Source: an uncultured Muribaculaceae bacterium (GTDB lineage: Bacteria; Bacteroidota; Bacteroidia; Bacteroidales; Muribaculaceae). From it: a DNA stretch of 7,609 bases. Positions within the stretch are counted from its first letter, which is position 1, and each line of letters starts with the position of its first letter. The notes under the pieces were generated by a model. The model did not search any database. It worked only from the letters and a program-made list of their open reading frames with translations, and was not told where the DNA came from. The position numbers and the translations under genes are program-made. Below, in pieces: positions 1 through 7,609 of this stretch. The DNA lies in the NCBI GenBank assembly GCA_947178235.1, contig CAMWXQ010000046.1, positions 1-7,609 on the forward strand, read 5' to 3'.

Positions 1-1674
1 CTCCTCATCCCGCACATCAAGGGTGGAGCCTCGGCACGCCCCGAGGGGGGACGCATGACGGCCACCTCGCTCGCCGACACCGACCGCGGGCGCACGATGG
101 TGGCCTCCGGCGAGGTCGGCGCTATGGAGGCGCAGTACCTCGGATACCTCAGCCAGTACTTCGGCGACCCCGAGGGGACCAACGGCCCCGTCTACGTCGG
201 CGCGCTCATTTTCGCCCTCTTCCTGCTCGGCGCCGTGATGGTCAAGGGGCCGCTCAAATGGGCGCTCGTCGTGCTGACACTCTTCTCGATTCTGCTCGCT
301 TGGGGTCGCCACGCGATGGTCTTCACCGATCTGATGCTCTCCTTCGCCCCGATGTACTCCAAGTTCCGCACCGTCGAGAGCATCCTGGTCATCGCCGAGT
401 TCACCATCCCGCTGCTCGCCATGATGGGCTTGCAGAAACTGCTCGACACCCCCGCCGCCGAGCGTGGCCGATGGCTGCGCCCCGCCGCATGGTGTCTCGG
501 TATCACGGCCCTCATCTGTCTGCTCGGATGGGCAGTGCCCGGACTGTTCGGGAGCGCCGTCTGCGACAATGACCGTATGATCGACGGCTACATCACCCGC
601 TCGCTCATCTCGCAGGGCTACTCGGCCCAGGAGGCCTCGCAGTTCTCCCTCGCCAACCCCGCCATCTGGAACGCCGTCGAGACGCTGCGCTACGCGCTCG
701 TGCGGGCCGACTCGATCCGCTCGCTCATCTTCGTCCTGCTCGGTGCCGCTGTCCTGTGGTTCTTTGTCCGCGGACGCCTCCGCGCCCTCCCCGCCGCGCT
801 CCTCGTCGCCGCCATCGTCGGCGTGGACCTCTATACGGTCAACAAGCGCTACCTCTCGCACACGAGCTTCGTGCCCGCGTCGGTCCAGGTCGGAGCGCCG
901 ATAGCCATGACCCCTGCCGACCGCACCATCCTCGCCGACACGACGCAGAACTACCGTGTCATGGACATACCCCGCTTTTACAGCGCCGACCCGAGCTATT
1001 ACCACAAGATGGTCGGTGGCTACCACGCCGCCAAGCTCACGCGCTACCAGGACCTCATCGACCGCCATCTGAGCCACTTCACCGACGGATCGCAGAACGA
1101 TGCCGACTGGAATGTCCTCAATATGCTCAATGCCCGCTACATCGTCGACATGGAGGGGAATCCGATCCTCAACCCCGAGGCGATGGGCAACGCGTGGTTC
1201 GTCGATACCCTCAGCTACGTCTCGGGCGCCGACGCCGAGATGGCTGCCCTATCGCACATCGACCCCGCGCGCCACGCCGTAGCCGACCGCCGCTTCGAGG
1301 GTGTGCTCGGCGCGCCGAAGGGTATGGCCGACTCCACCGACTACATCACCGAGACCACCTATGCCCCCCACCGCCTCACCTACCGCTACCGCACCTCGGC
1401 CCCGCGCCTCGCGGTCTTCTCGGAGGTCTACTTCCCCTGGGGATGGAGAGCCGAGGTCGACGGCGAGCCTGTCGAACTTGGCCGCGTGGACTATGTCCTG
1501 CGTGCCGCTGCTCTCCCCGCGGGCGAGCATACCCTCACGATGACCTTTGACCCCCGCTCGCTCCACACCACCGATACACTCGCCCGCATCTCAGTCATAC
1601 TCATCTACATCGCGGCCATCTGCGCCGTGGGGATGGCCCTGCGCCCGAGGAGGCAGACCCGCAAGGAGGCATGA
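1..1674 (+). CDS. YfhO-family integral membrane protein, 5'-truncated by window edge
   Basis: The reading frame is open from base 1, so the first ATG (base 55) is internal and 557 C-terminal residues are visible. Numbering from the first codon, hydrophobic helices lie near 64-81, 87-102, 126-143, 163-184, 241-256 and 263-279. A long polar, probably extracytoplasmic region follows, and a last helix lies near 530-547, before a basic tail (RPRRQTRKEA). Family-typical stretches are the opening LLIPHIKGGAS, the FRTVESILVIAEFTIPLLA helix, NMLNARYIV (about 374-382) and FSEVYFPWGW (about 473-482), which precedes a beta-rich C-terminal domain. YfhO proteins of Firmicutes act in glycosylation of cell-envelope polymers. 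The role of the Bacteroidetes branch is not established, so an envelope glycan function is only inference. The stop overlaps the next start (ATGA), which suggests translational coupling. The family call is confident; the substrate is unknown. Confidence 0.85.
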   Translation, partial: LLIPHIKGGASARPEGGRMTATSLADTDRGRTMVASGEVGAMEAQYLGYLSQYFGDPEGTNGPVYVGALIFALFLLGAVMVKGPLKWALVVLTLFSILLAWGRHAMVFTDLMLSFAPMYSKFRTVESILVIAEFTIPLLAMMGLQKLLDTPAAERGRWLRPAAWCLGITALICLLGWAVPGLFGSAVCDNDRMIDGYITRSLISQGYSAQEASQFSLANPAIWNAVETLRYALVRADSIRSLIFVLLGAAVLWFFVRGRLRALPAALLVAAIVGVDLYTVNKRYLSHTSFVPASVQVGAPIAMTPADRTILADTTQNYRVMDIPRFYSADPSYYHKMVGGYHAAKLTRYQDLIDRHLSHFTDGSQNDADWNVLNMLNARYIVDMEGNPILNPEAMGNAWFVDTLSYVSGADAEMAALSHIDPARHAVADRRFEGVLGAPKGMADSTDYITETTYAPHRLTYRYRTSAPRLAVFSEVYFPWGWRAEVDGEPVELGRVDYVLRAAALPAGEHTLTMTFDPRSLHTTDTLARISVILIYIAAICAVGMALRPRRQTRKEA

Positions 1675-2159
1675 CGGCATCGGGGCGCATAGGACGATGG
1701 TGGCGGTCAAAGGGGCATGGAATCCACTCCCCCCTGGCCTTCCGCCTCACGACCACGGTCCTGCGCGACCCGGGGTGCGCGTGGTATGCCTACGGGCGGC
1801 TCGCCGGGGCACGCGAGAGGCTCCTGTTCCGCGTGGCCTGTGAGTTCGACCCCCGCACGGTCATCGTCCCTGAGGGTGTGACCCTCACCGCGGCCGAGCG
1901 CGAAGCCTTCGAGGCCGCCCGCTCGACGGTGAGGTTCGCCACGGAGGCCGACGCGGGCGAGGAGCCCTTCATCTTCACTGACGGCGACCACATCCCCTCG
2001 CCTCTCCCCGCGCGCGCGATTATATATATAGGTGGCGGCGCACGTCTCCCCCTGCTCGGCCGAGCCGACCGGGGCATCTGCCTCACCGACGGCGACAGGG
2101 CCCTCATGGTGATGCGCCCCGACCTCACCCCACAGACCTTCGAGATCAATTTCCGCTGA
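1671..2159 (+). CDS. Short protein resembling a degenerate Bacteroidetes methyltransferase-like family (HSPF motif)
   Basis: This is a 162-residue soluble protein with no signal peptide or membrane segment. The ATG overlaps the preceding stop (ATGA), and the stop lies 2 bases before xerD, so it sits inside an operon. The N-terminus has KGHGIHSPLAF (about 14-24) and YAYGRL (39-44). RLLFRVACEFDPRTVIV (50-66) follows, and the protein ends MRPDLTPQTFEINF (148-161). From memory, this order of motifs matches a Bacteroidetes family annotated as class I SAM-dependent methyltransferases of about 240-270 residues, with HSPF near the start and an FxIRF-like end. The glycine-rich SAM-binding motif expected after RTVIV is absent (the sequence reads PEGVTLT), and the middle is much shorter. 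I infer an inactive or repurposed remnant. An unrelated hypothetical protein is the alternative. Codons 2018-2032 (ATTATATATATAGGT) are unusually AT-rich for this gene. Confidence 0.7.
   Translation: MTASGRIGRWWRSKGHGIHSPLAFRLTTTVLRDPGCAWYAYGRLAGARERLLFRVACEFDPRTVIVPEGVTLTAAEREAFEAARSTVRFATEADAGEEPFIFTDGDHIPSPLPARAIIYIGGGARLPLLGRADRGICLTDGDRALMVMRPDLTPQTFEINFR
2009..2030. repeat. (CG)5 followed by AT/(TA)5 tract inside a coding region
   Basis: Five CG dinucleotides (2009-2018) run directly into AT (2019-2020) and then five TA dinucleotides (2021-2030). The purine-pyrimidine alternation is broken only at the TT step 2020/2021. In frame it encodes ARAIIYI, using two ATA isoleucine codons that are otherwise scarce in this GC-rich gene. 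Alternating CG runs are known to favour Z-DNA, and TA runs melt or extrude easily. Any role here is inference, and the tract may be chance plus drift in a weakly constrained gene. Confidence 0.6.
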
Positions 2160-2161
2160 CC

Positions 2162-3085
2162 ATGCCCGAGACACTCCGACACCTCGACATAGACAAGGCC
2201 CTGCGCGAGTACGAGCTCAACCTCACCCTCGACCGCGGCAGGAGCGAGAACACCTCGCTCGGATACCTCTCCGACCTGCGGCGGCTGCTCGGGTGGCTCG
2301 CCGAGAGCGGTGTGCAGCTGCGCGACGTCACCCTCGACACGCTCCGCCTCTATCTCGGCGACCTGCACGACCTCGGCATAGCCCCGAGGACCCAGGCGCG
2401 TACCGTCGCCTCGGCCAAGTCCTTCTTCCGATGGCTCACCACCGAGGGATACCTCGACGCCGACCCTGCCGCGCTGCTCGAATCCCCCCGCCTCGGCCTC
2501 CATCTGCCCGAGGTGCTGACCGTCGACGAGATCGACGCCATGATCGACGCCATCGACCCCTTGAAGGCCGAGGCCAACCGAGACAGGGCCATGATGGAGG
2601 TGCTCTACGGCTGCGGCCTGCGCGTCAGCGAGCTCACGGGGCTCGAAATCTCGAAGATATACGCCACCGAGGGATACCTCGTCGTGCGCGGCAAGGGTGA
2701 CAAGGAGCGGATGGTGCCCATGAGCGAGAGCGCCGTCGAGTGCATCGACGACTGGATGCGCGACCGCGCCCGTATGCGGGTCTCCCCCGACGCGCGCGAC
2801 ATCCTCTTCCTCTCCTCGCGCGGCACGGCACTGACCCGTCAGCGGGTGTTCCAGATAGTCCGTGCCCTGGCCGATGCCGCAGGCGTACGCAAGGTGATTT
2901 CGCCCCACACGCTGCGCCACTCCTTCGCCACCCACCTCCTCGAAGGGGGCGCCAACCTCCGCGCCATCCAGCAGATGCTCGGCCACGTCAGCATCGACAC
3001 CACCCAGATCTACCTCCACCTCGACCGCACCGCCCTCCGCGAAGACATACTCATGTTCCACCCGAGGAACAGATACGATAAATAG
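2162..3085 (+). CDS. xerD: Site-specific tyrosine recombinase XerD
   Basis: A complete 307-residue protein, the usual length for XerC/XerD. The N-terminal SAM-like core-binding domain spans about 8-100 (SENTSLGYLSDLRRLLGWL). The catalytic domain spans about 115-300. All six catalytic residues are present: Arg154 (GCGLRVSEL), Lys178 (GKGDKER), His249 and Arg252 (SPHTLRHSFATHLLEGG), His275 (MLGH) and nucleophile Tyr284 (TTQIYLHLDR). With XerC it cuts and rejoins dif to resolve chromosome dimers at division, coordinated by FtsK. XerD rather than XerC is chosen from the LEGGANLRAIQQMLGHVSIDTTQIY stretch and the HPRN-type end seen in Bacteroidetes XerD. The XerC/XerD split is less certain than the family. 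The ATG lies 2 bases after the preceding stop, implying co-transcription. The TAG stop is also the first three bases of a 9-bp tandem repeat. No transposon-like neighbours are visible, so a housekeeping enzyme is favoured over a mobile integrase. Confidence 0.93.
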   Translation: MPETLRHLDIDKALREYELNLTLDRGRSENTSLGYLSDLRRLLGWLAESGVQLRDVTLDTLRLYLGDLHDLGIAPRTQARTVASAKSFFRWLTTEGYLDADPAALLESPRLGLHLPEVLTVDEIDAMIDAIDPLKAEANRDRAMMEVLYGCGLRVSELTGLEISKIYATEGYLVVRGKGDKERMVPMSESAVECIDDWMRDRARMRVSPDARDILFLSSRGTALTRQRVFQIVRALADAAGVRKVISPHTLRHSFATHLLEGGANLRAIQQMLGHVSIDTTQIYLHLDRTALREDILMFHPRNRYDK

Positions 3086-3118
3086 CTAAAATAGCTATTT
3101 TAGCTAAATTAGCTATCT
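3083..3118. repeat. Four tandem 9-bp units TAGCTAWWW; first 24 bp form a perfect palindrome
   Basis: Units start at 3083, 3092, 3101 and 3110: TAGCTAAAA, TAGCTATTT, TAGCTAAAT and TAGCTATCT. Bases 3083-3106 read identically on both strands (24 bp, centred between 3094 and 3095). A second inverted pair lies at 3101-3107 and 3109-3115 with a 1-base centre. The first unit includes the xerD stop codon. The stem is too AT-rich and lacks a following T-run, so it is a poor rho-independent terminator. It could be a binding site for a dimeric protein or a 3'-end mRNA structure, but neither can be shown from sequence alone. Confidence 0.85.
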
Positions 3119-3145
3119 TTCAACTTTCAACTCTAAACTCTAAAC
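3118..3145. repeat. Heptamer tandem repeats TTTCAAC x2 and TCTAAAC x2 before ettA
   Basis: Four contiguous 7-bp units run 3118-3124 and 3125-3131 (both TTTCAAC), then 3132-3138 and 3139-3145 (both TCTAAAC). The run ends 8 bases before the ettA ATG. The + strand has no G from 3113 to 3155, so the ettA leader would be largely unstructured. It contains no Shine-Dalgarno sequence, as is common in Bacteroidetes, where start selection relies on A-rich open leaders. Copy-number change would alter the distance between any upstream promoter and the start, which is inference. Confidence 0.85.
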
Positions 3146-3153
3146 CCCACATA

Positions 3154-4824
<1,671 letters not shown>

Positions 4825-4829
4825 ATGGA

Positions 4830-4927
4830 GAATTTGGAATTTTGAATTTGGAATTATACGTCTCATAAGAGTTATAAGACTTATCTCCCACCCCCGATAA
4901 TTCAAAATTCCAAATTCAAAATTCCCC
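4830..4927. repeat. Inverted pair of heptamer arrays with perfect 20-bp arms
   Basis: The left array has four 7-bp units starting at 4830, 4837, 4844 and 4851: GAATTTG, GAATTTT, GAATTTG and GAATTAT. The right array has four units starting at 4900, 4907, 4914 and 4921: ATTCAAA, ATTCCAA, ATTCAAA and ATTCCCC. Bases 4836-4855 are the exact reverse complement of 4906-4925, giving 20-bp arms around a 50-base loop. A transcript from either strand could fold into a long AT-rich hairpin between the convergent ettA and nifJ. It may help 3'-end formation or stability, or be a small non-autonomous repeat element. No transposase or target duplication is seen. Confidence 0.85.
4865..4884. repeat. Imperfect 9-bp direct repeat ATAAGASTT inside the hairpin loop
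   Basis: ATAAGAGTT (4865-4873) is followed directly by ATAAGACTT (4874-4882) and then AT (4883-4884), so this is two units with one difference and the start of a third. The ends ATAAG (4865-4869) and CTTAT (4880-4884) can also pair as a small inner stem. It lies in the loop between the two heptamer arrays. Confidence 0.65.
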
Positions 4928-4934
4928 GATTCAT

Positions 4935-4977
4935 AAAAAACCGCGCCCCCCGTCGATGGGGAGCGCGGTCATTTTTT
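4935..4977. terminator. Bidirectional rho-independent terminator between ettA and nifJ
   Basis: The stem pairs CCGCGC (4941-4946) with GCGCGG (4963-4968) and CCCC (4948-4951) with GGGG (4958-4961). One C/A mismatch (4947/4962) interrupts the stem, and the loop is six bases (4952-4957). A run of six A (4935-4940) precedes it and six T (4972-4977) follow, so it can work as a terminator in both directions. That fits its place between two convergent genes, 110 bases after the ettA stop and 24 bases beyond the nifJ stop. Confidence 0.9.
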
Positions 4978-5001
4978 ATTCAGATGGGATCGGTGATGCT
5001 A

Positions 5002-7609
5002 TCACTCAACCACGGGAGATGGCTCCACGCCCCACTGCTGCTGAGCGAGACGCTTGTAGTTGTTGTAGCGCCACTTGGCGTTCTCCTTGGCGGCTGCGAA
5101 GAGCTCGGCTGCCTCGGCGGGATACTGCTTGGCTACCGATGCGTAGCGGACCTCGCCCTTGAGGAAGTCCTCGAACTTGTCCCAATCGGGCTCCTTCGAG
5201 TCGAGGGTGAAGGGGTTCTTGCCCTCCATCTCGAGAGCGGGGTTGTAGCGCCAGAGGTGCCAGTAGCCACACTCGACGGCTGCGGCCTGCTCCTCCTGTG
5301 CGTGACCCATACCCTTGCGGATACCGTGGTTGATACAGGGAGCGTAGGCGATGATCAGCGAGGGACCGTCGTATGCCTCAGCCTCGCGGATAGCCTTGAG
5401 GGTCTGGGCATTGTCGGCGCCCATGGCGATCTGAGCCACGTAGACGTATCCGTAGGTCGAGGCGATGAGGCCGAGATCCTTCTTGCGGACACGCTTGCCG
5501 GCAGCGGCGAACTTGGCGATGGCGCCCAGGGGAGTAGCCTTGGACGACTGGCCGCCGGTGTTCGAGTAGACCTCGGTGTCGACGACGAGGACATTGACGT
5601 TCTTGTCGCTTGCGAGCACGTGGTCGAGGCCGCCGAAGCCGATGTCGTATGCGGCGCCGTCACCGGCGATGATCCACTGCGAACGCTTGGCGATGTGCTC
5701 CTTCACGGTGAGGAGACCCTTGCAGACGTCACAGCCACAAGCCTCGCAGAGAGGTACGATGGCCTCGGCAACCTCCTTGGTTGCGGCGACGTCGTTGCGG
5801 TTGTCGAGCCACTTCTGTGCGAGGGCCTTGATCTCTGCGCCGCAGGTGGGGCAGTCGAGAGCCTTCTGCATGTAGTCGGCTACGCGGGCCTGGAGCTTCT
5901 CGTGTGCGAGGCTCATGCCGAGACCGAACTCAGCGAAGTCCTCGAAGAGCGAGTTGGCCCATGCCACGCCCTCGCCCTTGGCGTTCTTGGTGTACGGGGT
6001 CGAGGGTACCGAGCCGGAGTAGATCGACGAGCAGCCGGTGGCGTTGGCCACGATCTCGTGGTCGCCGAAGAGCTGCGAGATGAGCTTCACATAGGGGGTC
6101 TCGCCGCAGCCCGAACATGCGCCGGAGAACTCGAAGAGGGGCTGTGCGAACTGCGAGTTCTTCACGTTGGCCTTCACGTCCACGAGGTCCTGCTTCGAGG
6201 CAACCTCCTTGACGCAGTAGTCCCACTCCTTCTGTACGTCGAGCTGGGTTTCGAGGGGCTTCATTTCGAGAGCCTTCACGCCCTTCTTGCCGGGGCAGAC
6301 AGCCACACAGTTCTGGCAGCCGAGGCAGTCGAGTACGTCGACGGCCTGGATGAAGCGCATACCGGCGAACGACTTGCCGATTGCGGGCAGGGTGTCAGCC
6401 TCGCCGAAGGGTGCGCCTTCCATCTCCTTGGCGTCGAGGACGAAGGGACGGATTGCAGCGTGGGGGCAGACGTATGCACACTTGTTGCACTGGATACAGT
6501 TCTCGGCGAGCCACTCGGGGACGAAGGCTGCGACGCCGCGCTTCTCATAGGCAGCGGTGCCCTGCTCCCATGTGCCGTCCTCGCGGCCCACGAAGGCGCT
6601 GACCTTGAGGAGGTCGCCGTCCTGCTTGTTGATGGGGCGGACGATTTCGTTGATGAAGGCGGGATCGTCGTTGGCCTCGGGAGCCTCGGGGGTGAGGTTG
6701 CTCCATGCCTTGTCGACGGTGAGTTCCTTGTACTCGCCGCCGCGGTCTACGGCTGCATAGTTCTTGTCGACGACATCCTGGCCCTTCTTGCCGTAGGACT
6801 TGACGATGAACTTCTTCATCTGCTCGACGGCGAGGTCCACGGGGATAACCTCGGTGATGCGGAAGAATGCGCTCTGGAGGATGGTGTTGGTACGGTTGCC
6901 GAGACCGATCTCCTGGGCGATCTTGGTGGCGTTGATGTAGTAGACCTTGATGTCGTGGTCAGCGAAGTACTTCTTGATCTTGTTGGGGAGGTTCTTCGCG
7001 AGCTCCTCGCCTTCCCAGATGGTGTTGAGCAGGAAGGTGCCGCCGTCGCGCAGACCGCGGGTCACGTCGTACATGTGCAGGTAAGCCTGTACGTGGCAAG
7101 CCACGAAGTTGGGGGTGGTCACCAGATAGGTCGAGCGGATGGGAGCGTCGCCGAAACGGAGGTGCGAGCAGGTGAAGCCGCCCGACTTCTTCGAGTCGTA
7201 TGCGAAGTATGCCTGGCAGTACTTGTTGGTGTTGTCGCCGATGATCTTCACCGAGTTCTTGTTGGCACCCACGGTACCGTCTGCGCCGAGGCCGTAGAAC
7301 TTGGCCTCGAAGGTGCTCTTGTCGCCGAGGGCGATCTCAGCCTTCTCGGGGAGCGAGGTGAAGGTCACGTCGTCCACGATACCCACGGTGAAGTGGTCCT
7401 TGGGCTCGGGGAGGGCGAGGTTCTCGAATACGGAGAGGATCTGTGCGGGGGTGGTGTCCTTCGAAGCCAGACCATAGCGGCCGCCGACGATGACGGGGGC
7501 ATTCTCCTTGCCGTAGAAGCAGTCGCGTACGTCGAGGTACAGGGGATCGCCGTTGGCGCCGGGCTCCGTGGTGCGGTCGAGGCCGCCGATGCGCTTGGCG
7601 GTGGCGGGT
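5002..7609 (-). CDS. nifJ: Pyruvate:ferredoxin (flavodoxin) oxidoreductase, N-terminus beyond right edge
   Basis: It oxidises pyruvate with CoA to acetyl-CoA and CO2 and reduces ferredoxin, in the cytoplasm of anaerobes. The frame is open to base 7609, giving 868 visible residues of a family of about 1170-1200. The GTG at 7384-7386 lies within KDHFTVGIVDDVT and is not the start. Numbered from the first visible codon, the gamma-like domain comes first. Two ferredoxin-type [4Fe-4S] motifs follow: CIQCNKCAYVC (Cys371, 374, 377, 381) and CLGCQNCVAVC (Cys428, 431, 434, 438). Proximal-cluster ligands are Cys498 and Cys501 (ACSGCGE), Cys526 (TGCSS) and Cys758 (APCINHG). The thiamine diphosphate region runs from GDG (649-651) to NTGGQSS (683-689). 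The missing part is the pyruvate-binding domain. Oddities are six extra cysteines at 586-629, and Ala where GDGWAYDIG is usual. The gene converges on ettA and shares its terminator. Confidence 0.96.
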   Translation of the reverse strand, partial: PATAKRIGGLDRTTEPGANGDPLYLDVRDCFYGKENAPVIVGGRYGLASKDTTPAQILSVFENLALPEPKDHFTVGIVDDVTFTSLPEKAEIALGDKSTFEAKFYGLGADGTVGANKNSVKIIGDNTNKYCQAYFAYDSKKSGGFTCSHLRFGDAPIRSTYLVTTPNFVACHVQAYLHMYDVTRGLRDGGTFLLNTIWEGEELAKNLPNKIKKYFADHDIKVYYINATKIAQEIGLGNRTNTILQSAFFRITEVIPVDLAVEQMKKFIVKSYGKKGQDVVDKNYAAVDRGGEYKELTVDKAWSNLTPEAPEANDDPAFINEIVRPINKQDGDLLKVSAFVGREDGTWEQGTAAYEKRGVAAFVPEWLAENCIQCNKCAYVCPHAAIRPFVLDAKEMEGAPFGEADTLPAIGKSFAGMRFIQAVDVLDCLGCQNCVAVCPGKKGVKALEMKPLETQLDVQKEWDYCVKEVASKQDLVDVKANVKNSQFAQPLFEFSGACSGCGETPYVKLISQLFGDHEIVANATGCSSIYSGSVPSTPYTKNAKGEGVAWANSLFEDFAEFGLGMSLAHEKLQARVADYMQKALDCPTCGAEIKALAQKWLDNRNDVAATKEVAEAIVPLCEACGCDVCKGLLTVKEHIAKRSQWIIAGDGAAYDIGFGGLDHVLASDKNVNVLVVDTEVYSNTGGQSSKATPLGAIAKFAAAGKRVRKKDLGLIASTYGYVYVAQIAMGADNAQTLKAIREAEAYDGPSLIIAYAPCINHGIRKGMGHAQEEQAAAVECGYWHLWRYNPALEMEGKNPFTLDSKEPDWDKFEDFLKGEVRYASVAKQYPAEAAELFAAAKENAKWRYNNYKRLAQQQWGVEPSPVVE

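Noticed and set aside
1663..1669. AAGGAGG as a Shine-Dalgarno site for the second gene
   Set aside because: It sits only 1 base before the ATG, too close for normal pairing, and is explained as the Lys-Glu-Ala codons ending the upstream gene. Bacteroidetes rarely use SD sites.
1790..3061. 423-codon open frame on the - strand opposite the small gene and xerD
   Set aside because: It lies antisense to xerD, which has every catalytic residue. The translation is low-complexity (V, G, E, H rich), as expected from the reverse of GC-rich codons, and shows no recognisable domain.
3096..3103. TATTTTAG as a Bacteroidetes -7 promoter element (TAnnTTTG)
   Set aside because: It has one mismatch, lies wholly inside the TAGCTAWWW repeat, and no TTTG -33 element is present at the right distance upstream. 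Too weak to list.
3083..3106. The palindrome as a dif site for the adjacent xerD
   Set aside because: dif sites are about 28 bp with two non-identical 11-bp arms and a 6-bp centre. This perfect 24-bp palindrome lacks recognisable XerC/XerD arm sequence and is better described by its 9-bp repeat.
3132..3145. TCTAAAC repeats as telomere-like sequence
   Set aside because: The resemblance to eukaryotic CCCTAAA-type repeats is superficial. There are only two copies, in an internal bacterial spacer next to a related heptamer.
4830..4927. The repeat arrays as a CRISPR array or IS remnant
   Set aside because: Units are only 7 bp with no spacers between them, and there is no cas gene, transposase fragment or target-site duplication.
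7384..7386. GTG as the start codon of the oxidoreductase gene
   Set aside because: The frame stays open for 74 further codons to the window edge, and those codons encode conserved PFOR sequence (RIGGLDRTTEPGA, GGRYGLASK, PKDHF). The true start is outside the window.

Overview
The window looks like chromosomal housekeeping sequence from an anaerobic Bacteroidales bacterium, most plausibly a GC-rich member of the Rikenellaceae/Alistipes type. This placement is inference. It rests on GC-rich genes separated by sharply AT-rich spacers, the lack of usable Shine-Dalgarno sites ahead of the starts, a Bacteroidetes-style YfhO-family membrane protein, and a pyruvate:ferredoxin oxidoreductase that points to anaerobic metabolism. 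No mobile element, CRISPR array, defence locus, tRNA or rRNA gene was seen.

Layout. Bases 1-3085 hold three tightly packed + strand genes that are probably one transcript. They are the 3' part of a YfhO-family multi-pass membrane protein (cut by the left edge), a 162-residue protein that looks like a shortened, probably inactive relative of a Bacteroidetes methyltransferase-like family (ATGA overlap with the gene before), and a complete tyrosine recombinase, xerD (2-base gap). A 68-base AT-rich spacer made almost entirely of short tandem repeats follows. Next comes ettA (3154-4824), an ABC-F ATPase that acts on the ribosome. A 177-base spacer with a long inverted repeat and a bidirectional rho-independent terminator separates ettA from the convergent nifJ (5002 to beyond the right edge, - strand), which encodes pyruvate:ferredoxin oxidoreductase without roughly its first 300 residues.

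The protein genes have no single shared pathway. XerD resolves chromosome dimers, EttA tunes translation to energy state, and PFOR feeds acetyl-CoA and reduced ferredoxin into anaerobic metabolism. I found no convincing new multi-gene system. The parts most worth a second look are the two spacers around ettA, each combining a 9-bp tandem repeat with 7-bp tandem repeats, some arranged as perfect inverted repeats. Two protein oddities also stand out: the shrunken methyltransferase-like gene and a cluster of six extra cysteines in a normally helical segment of PFOR.
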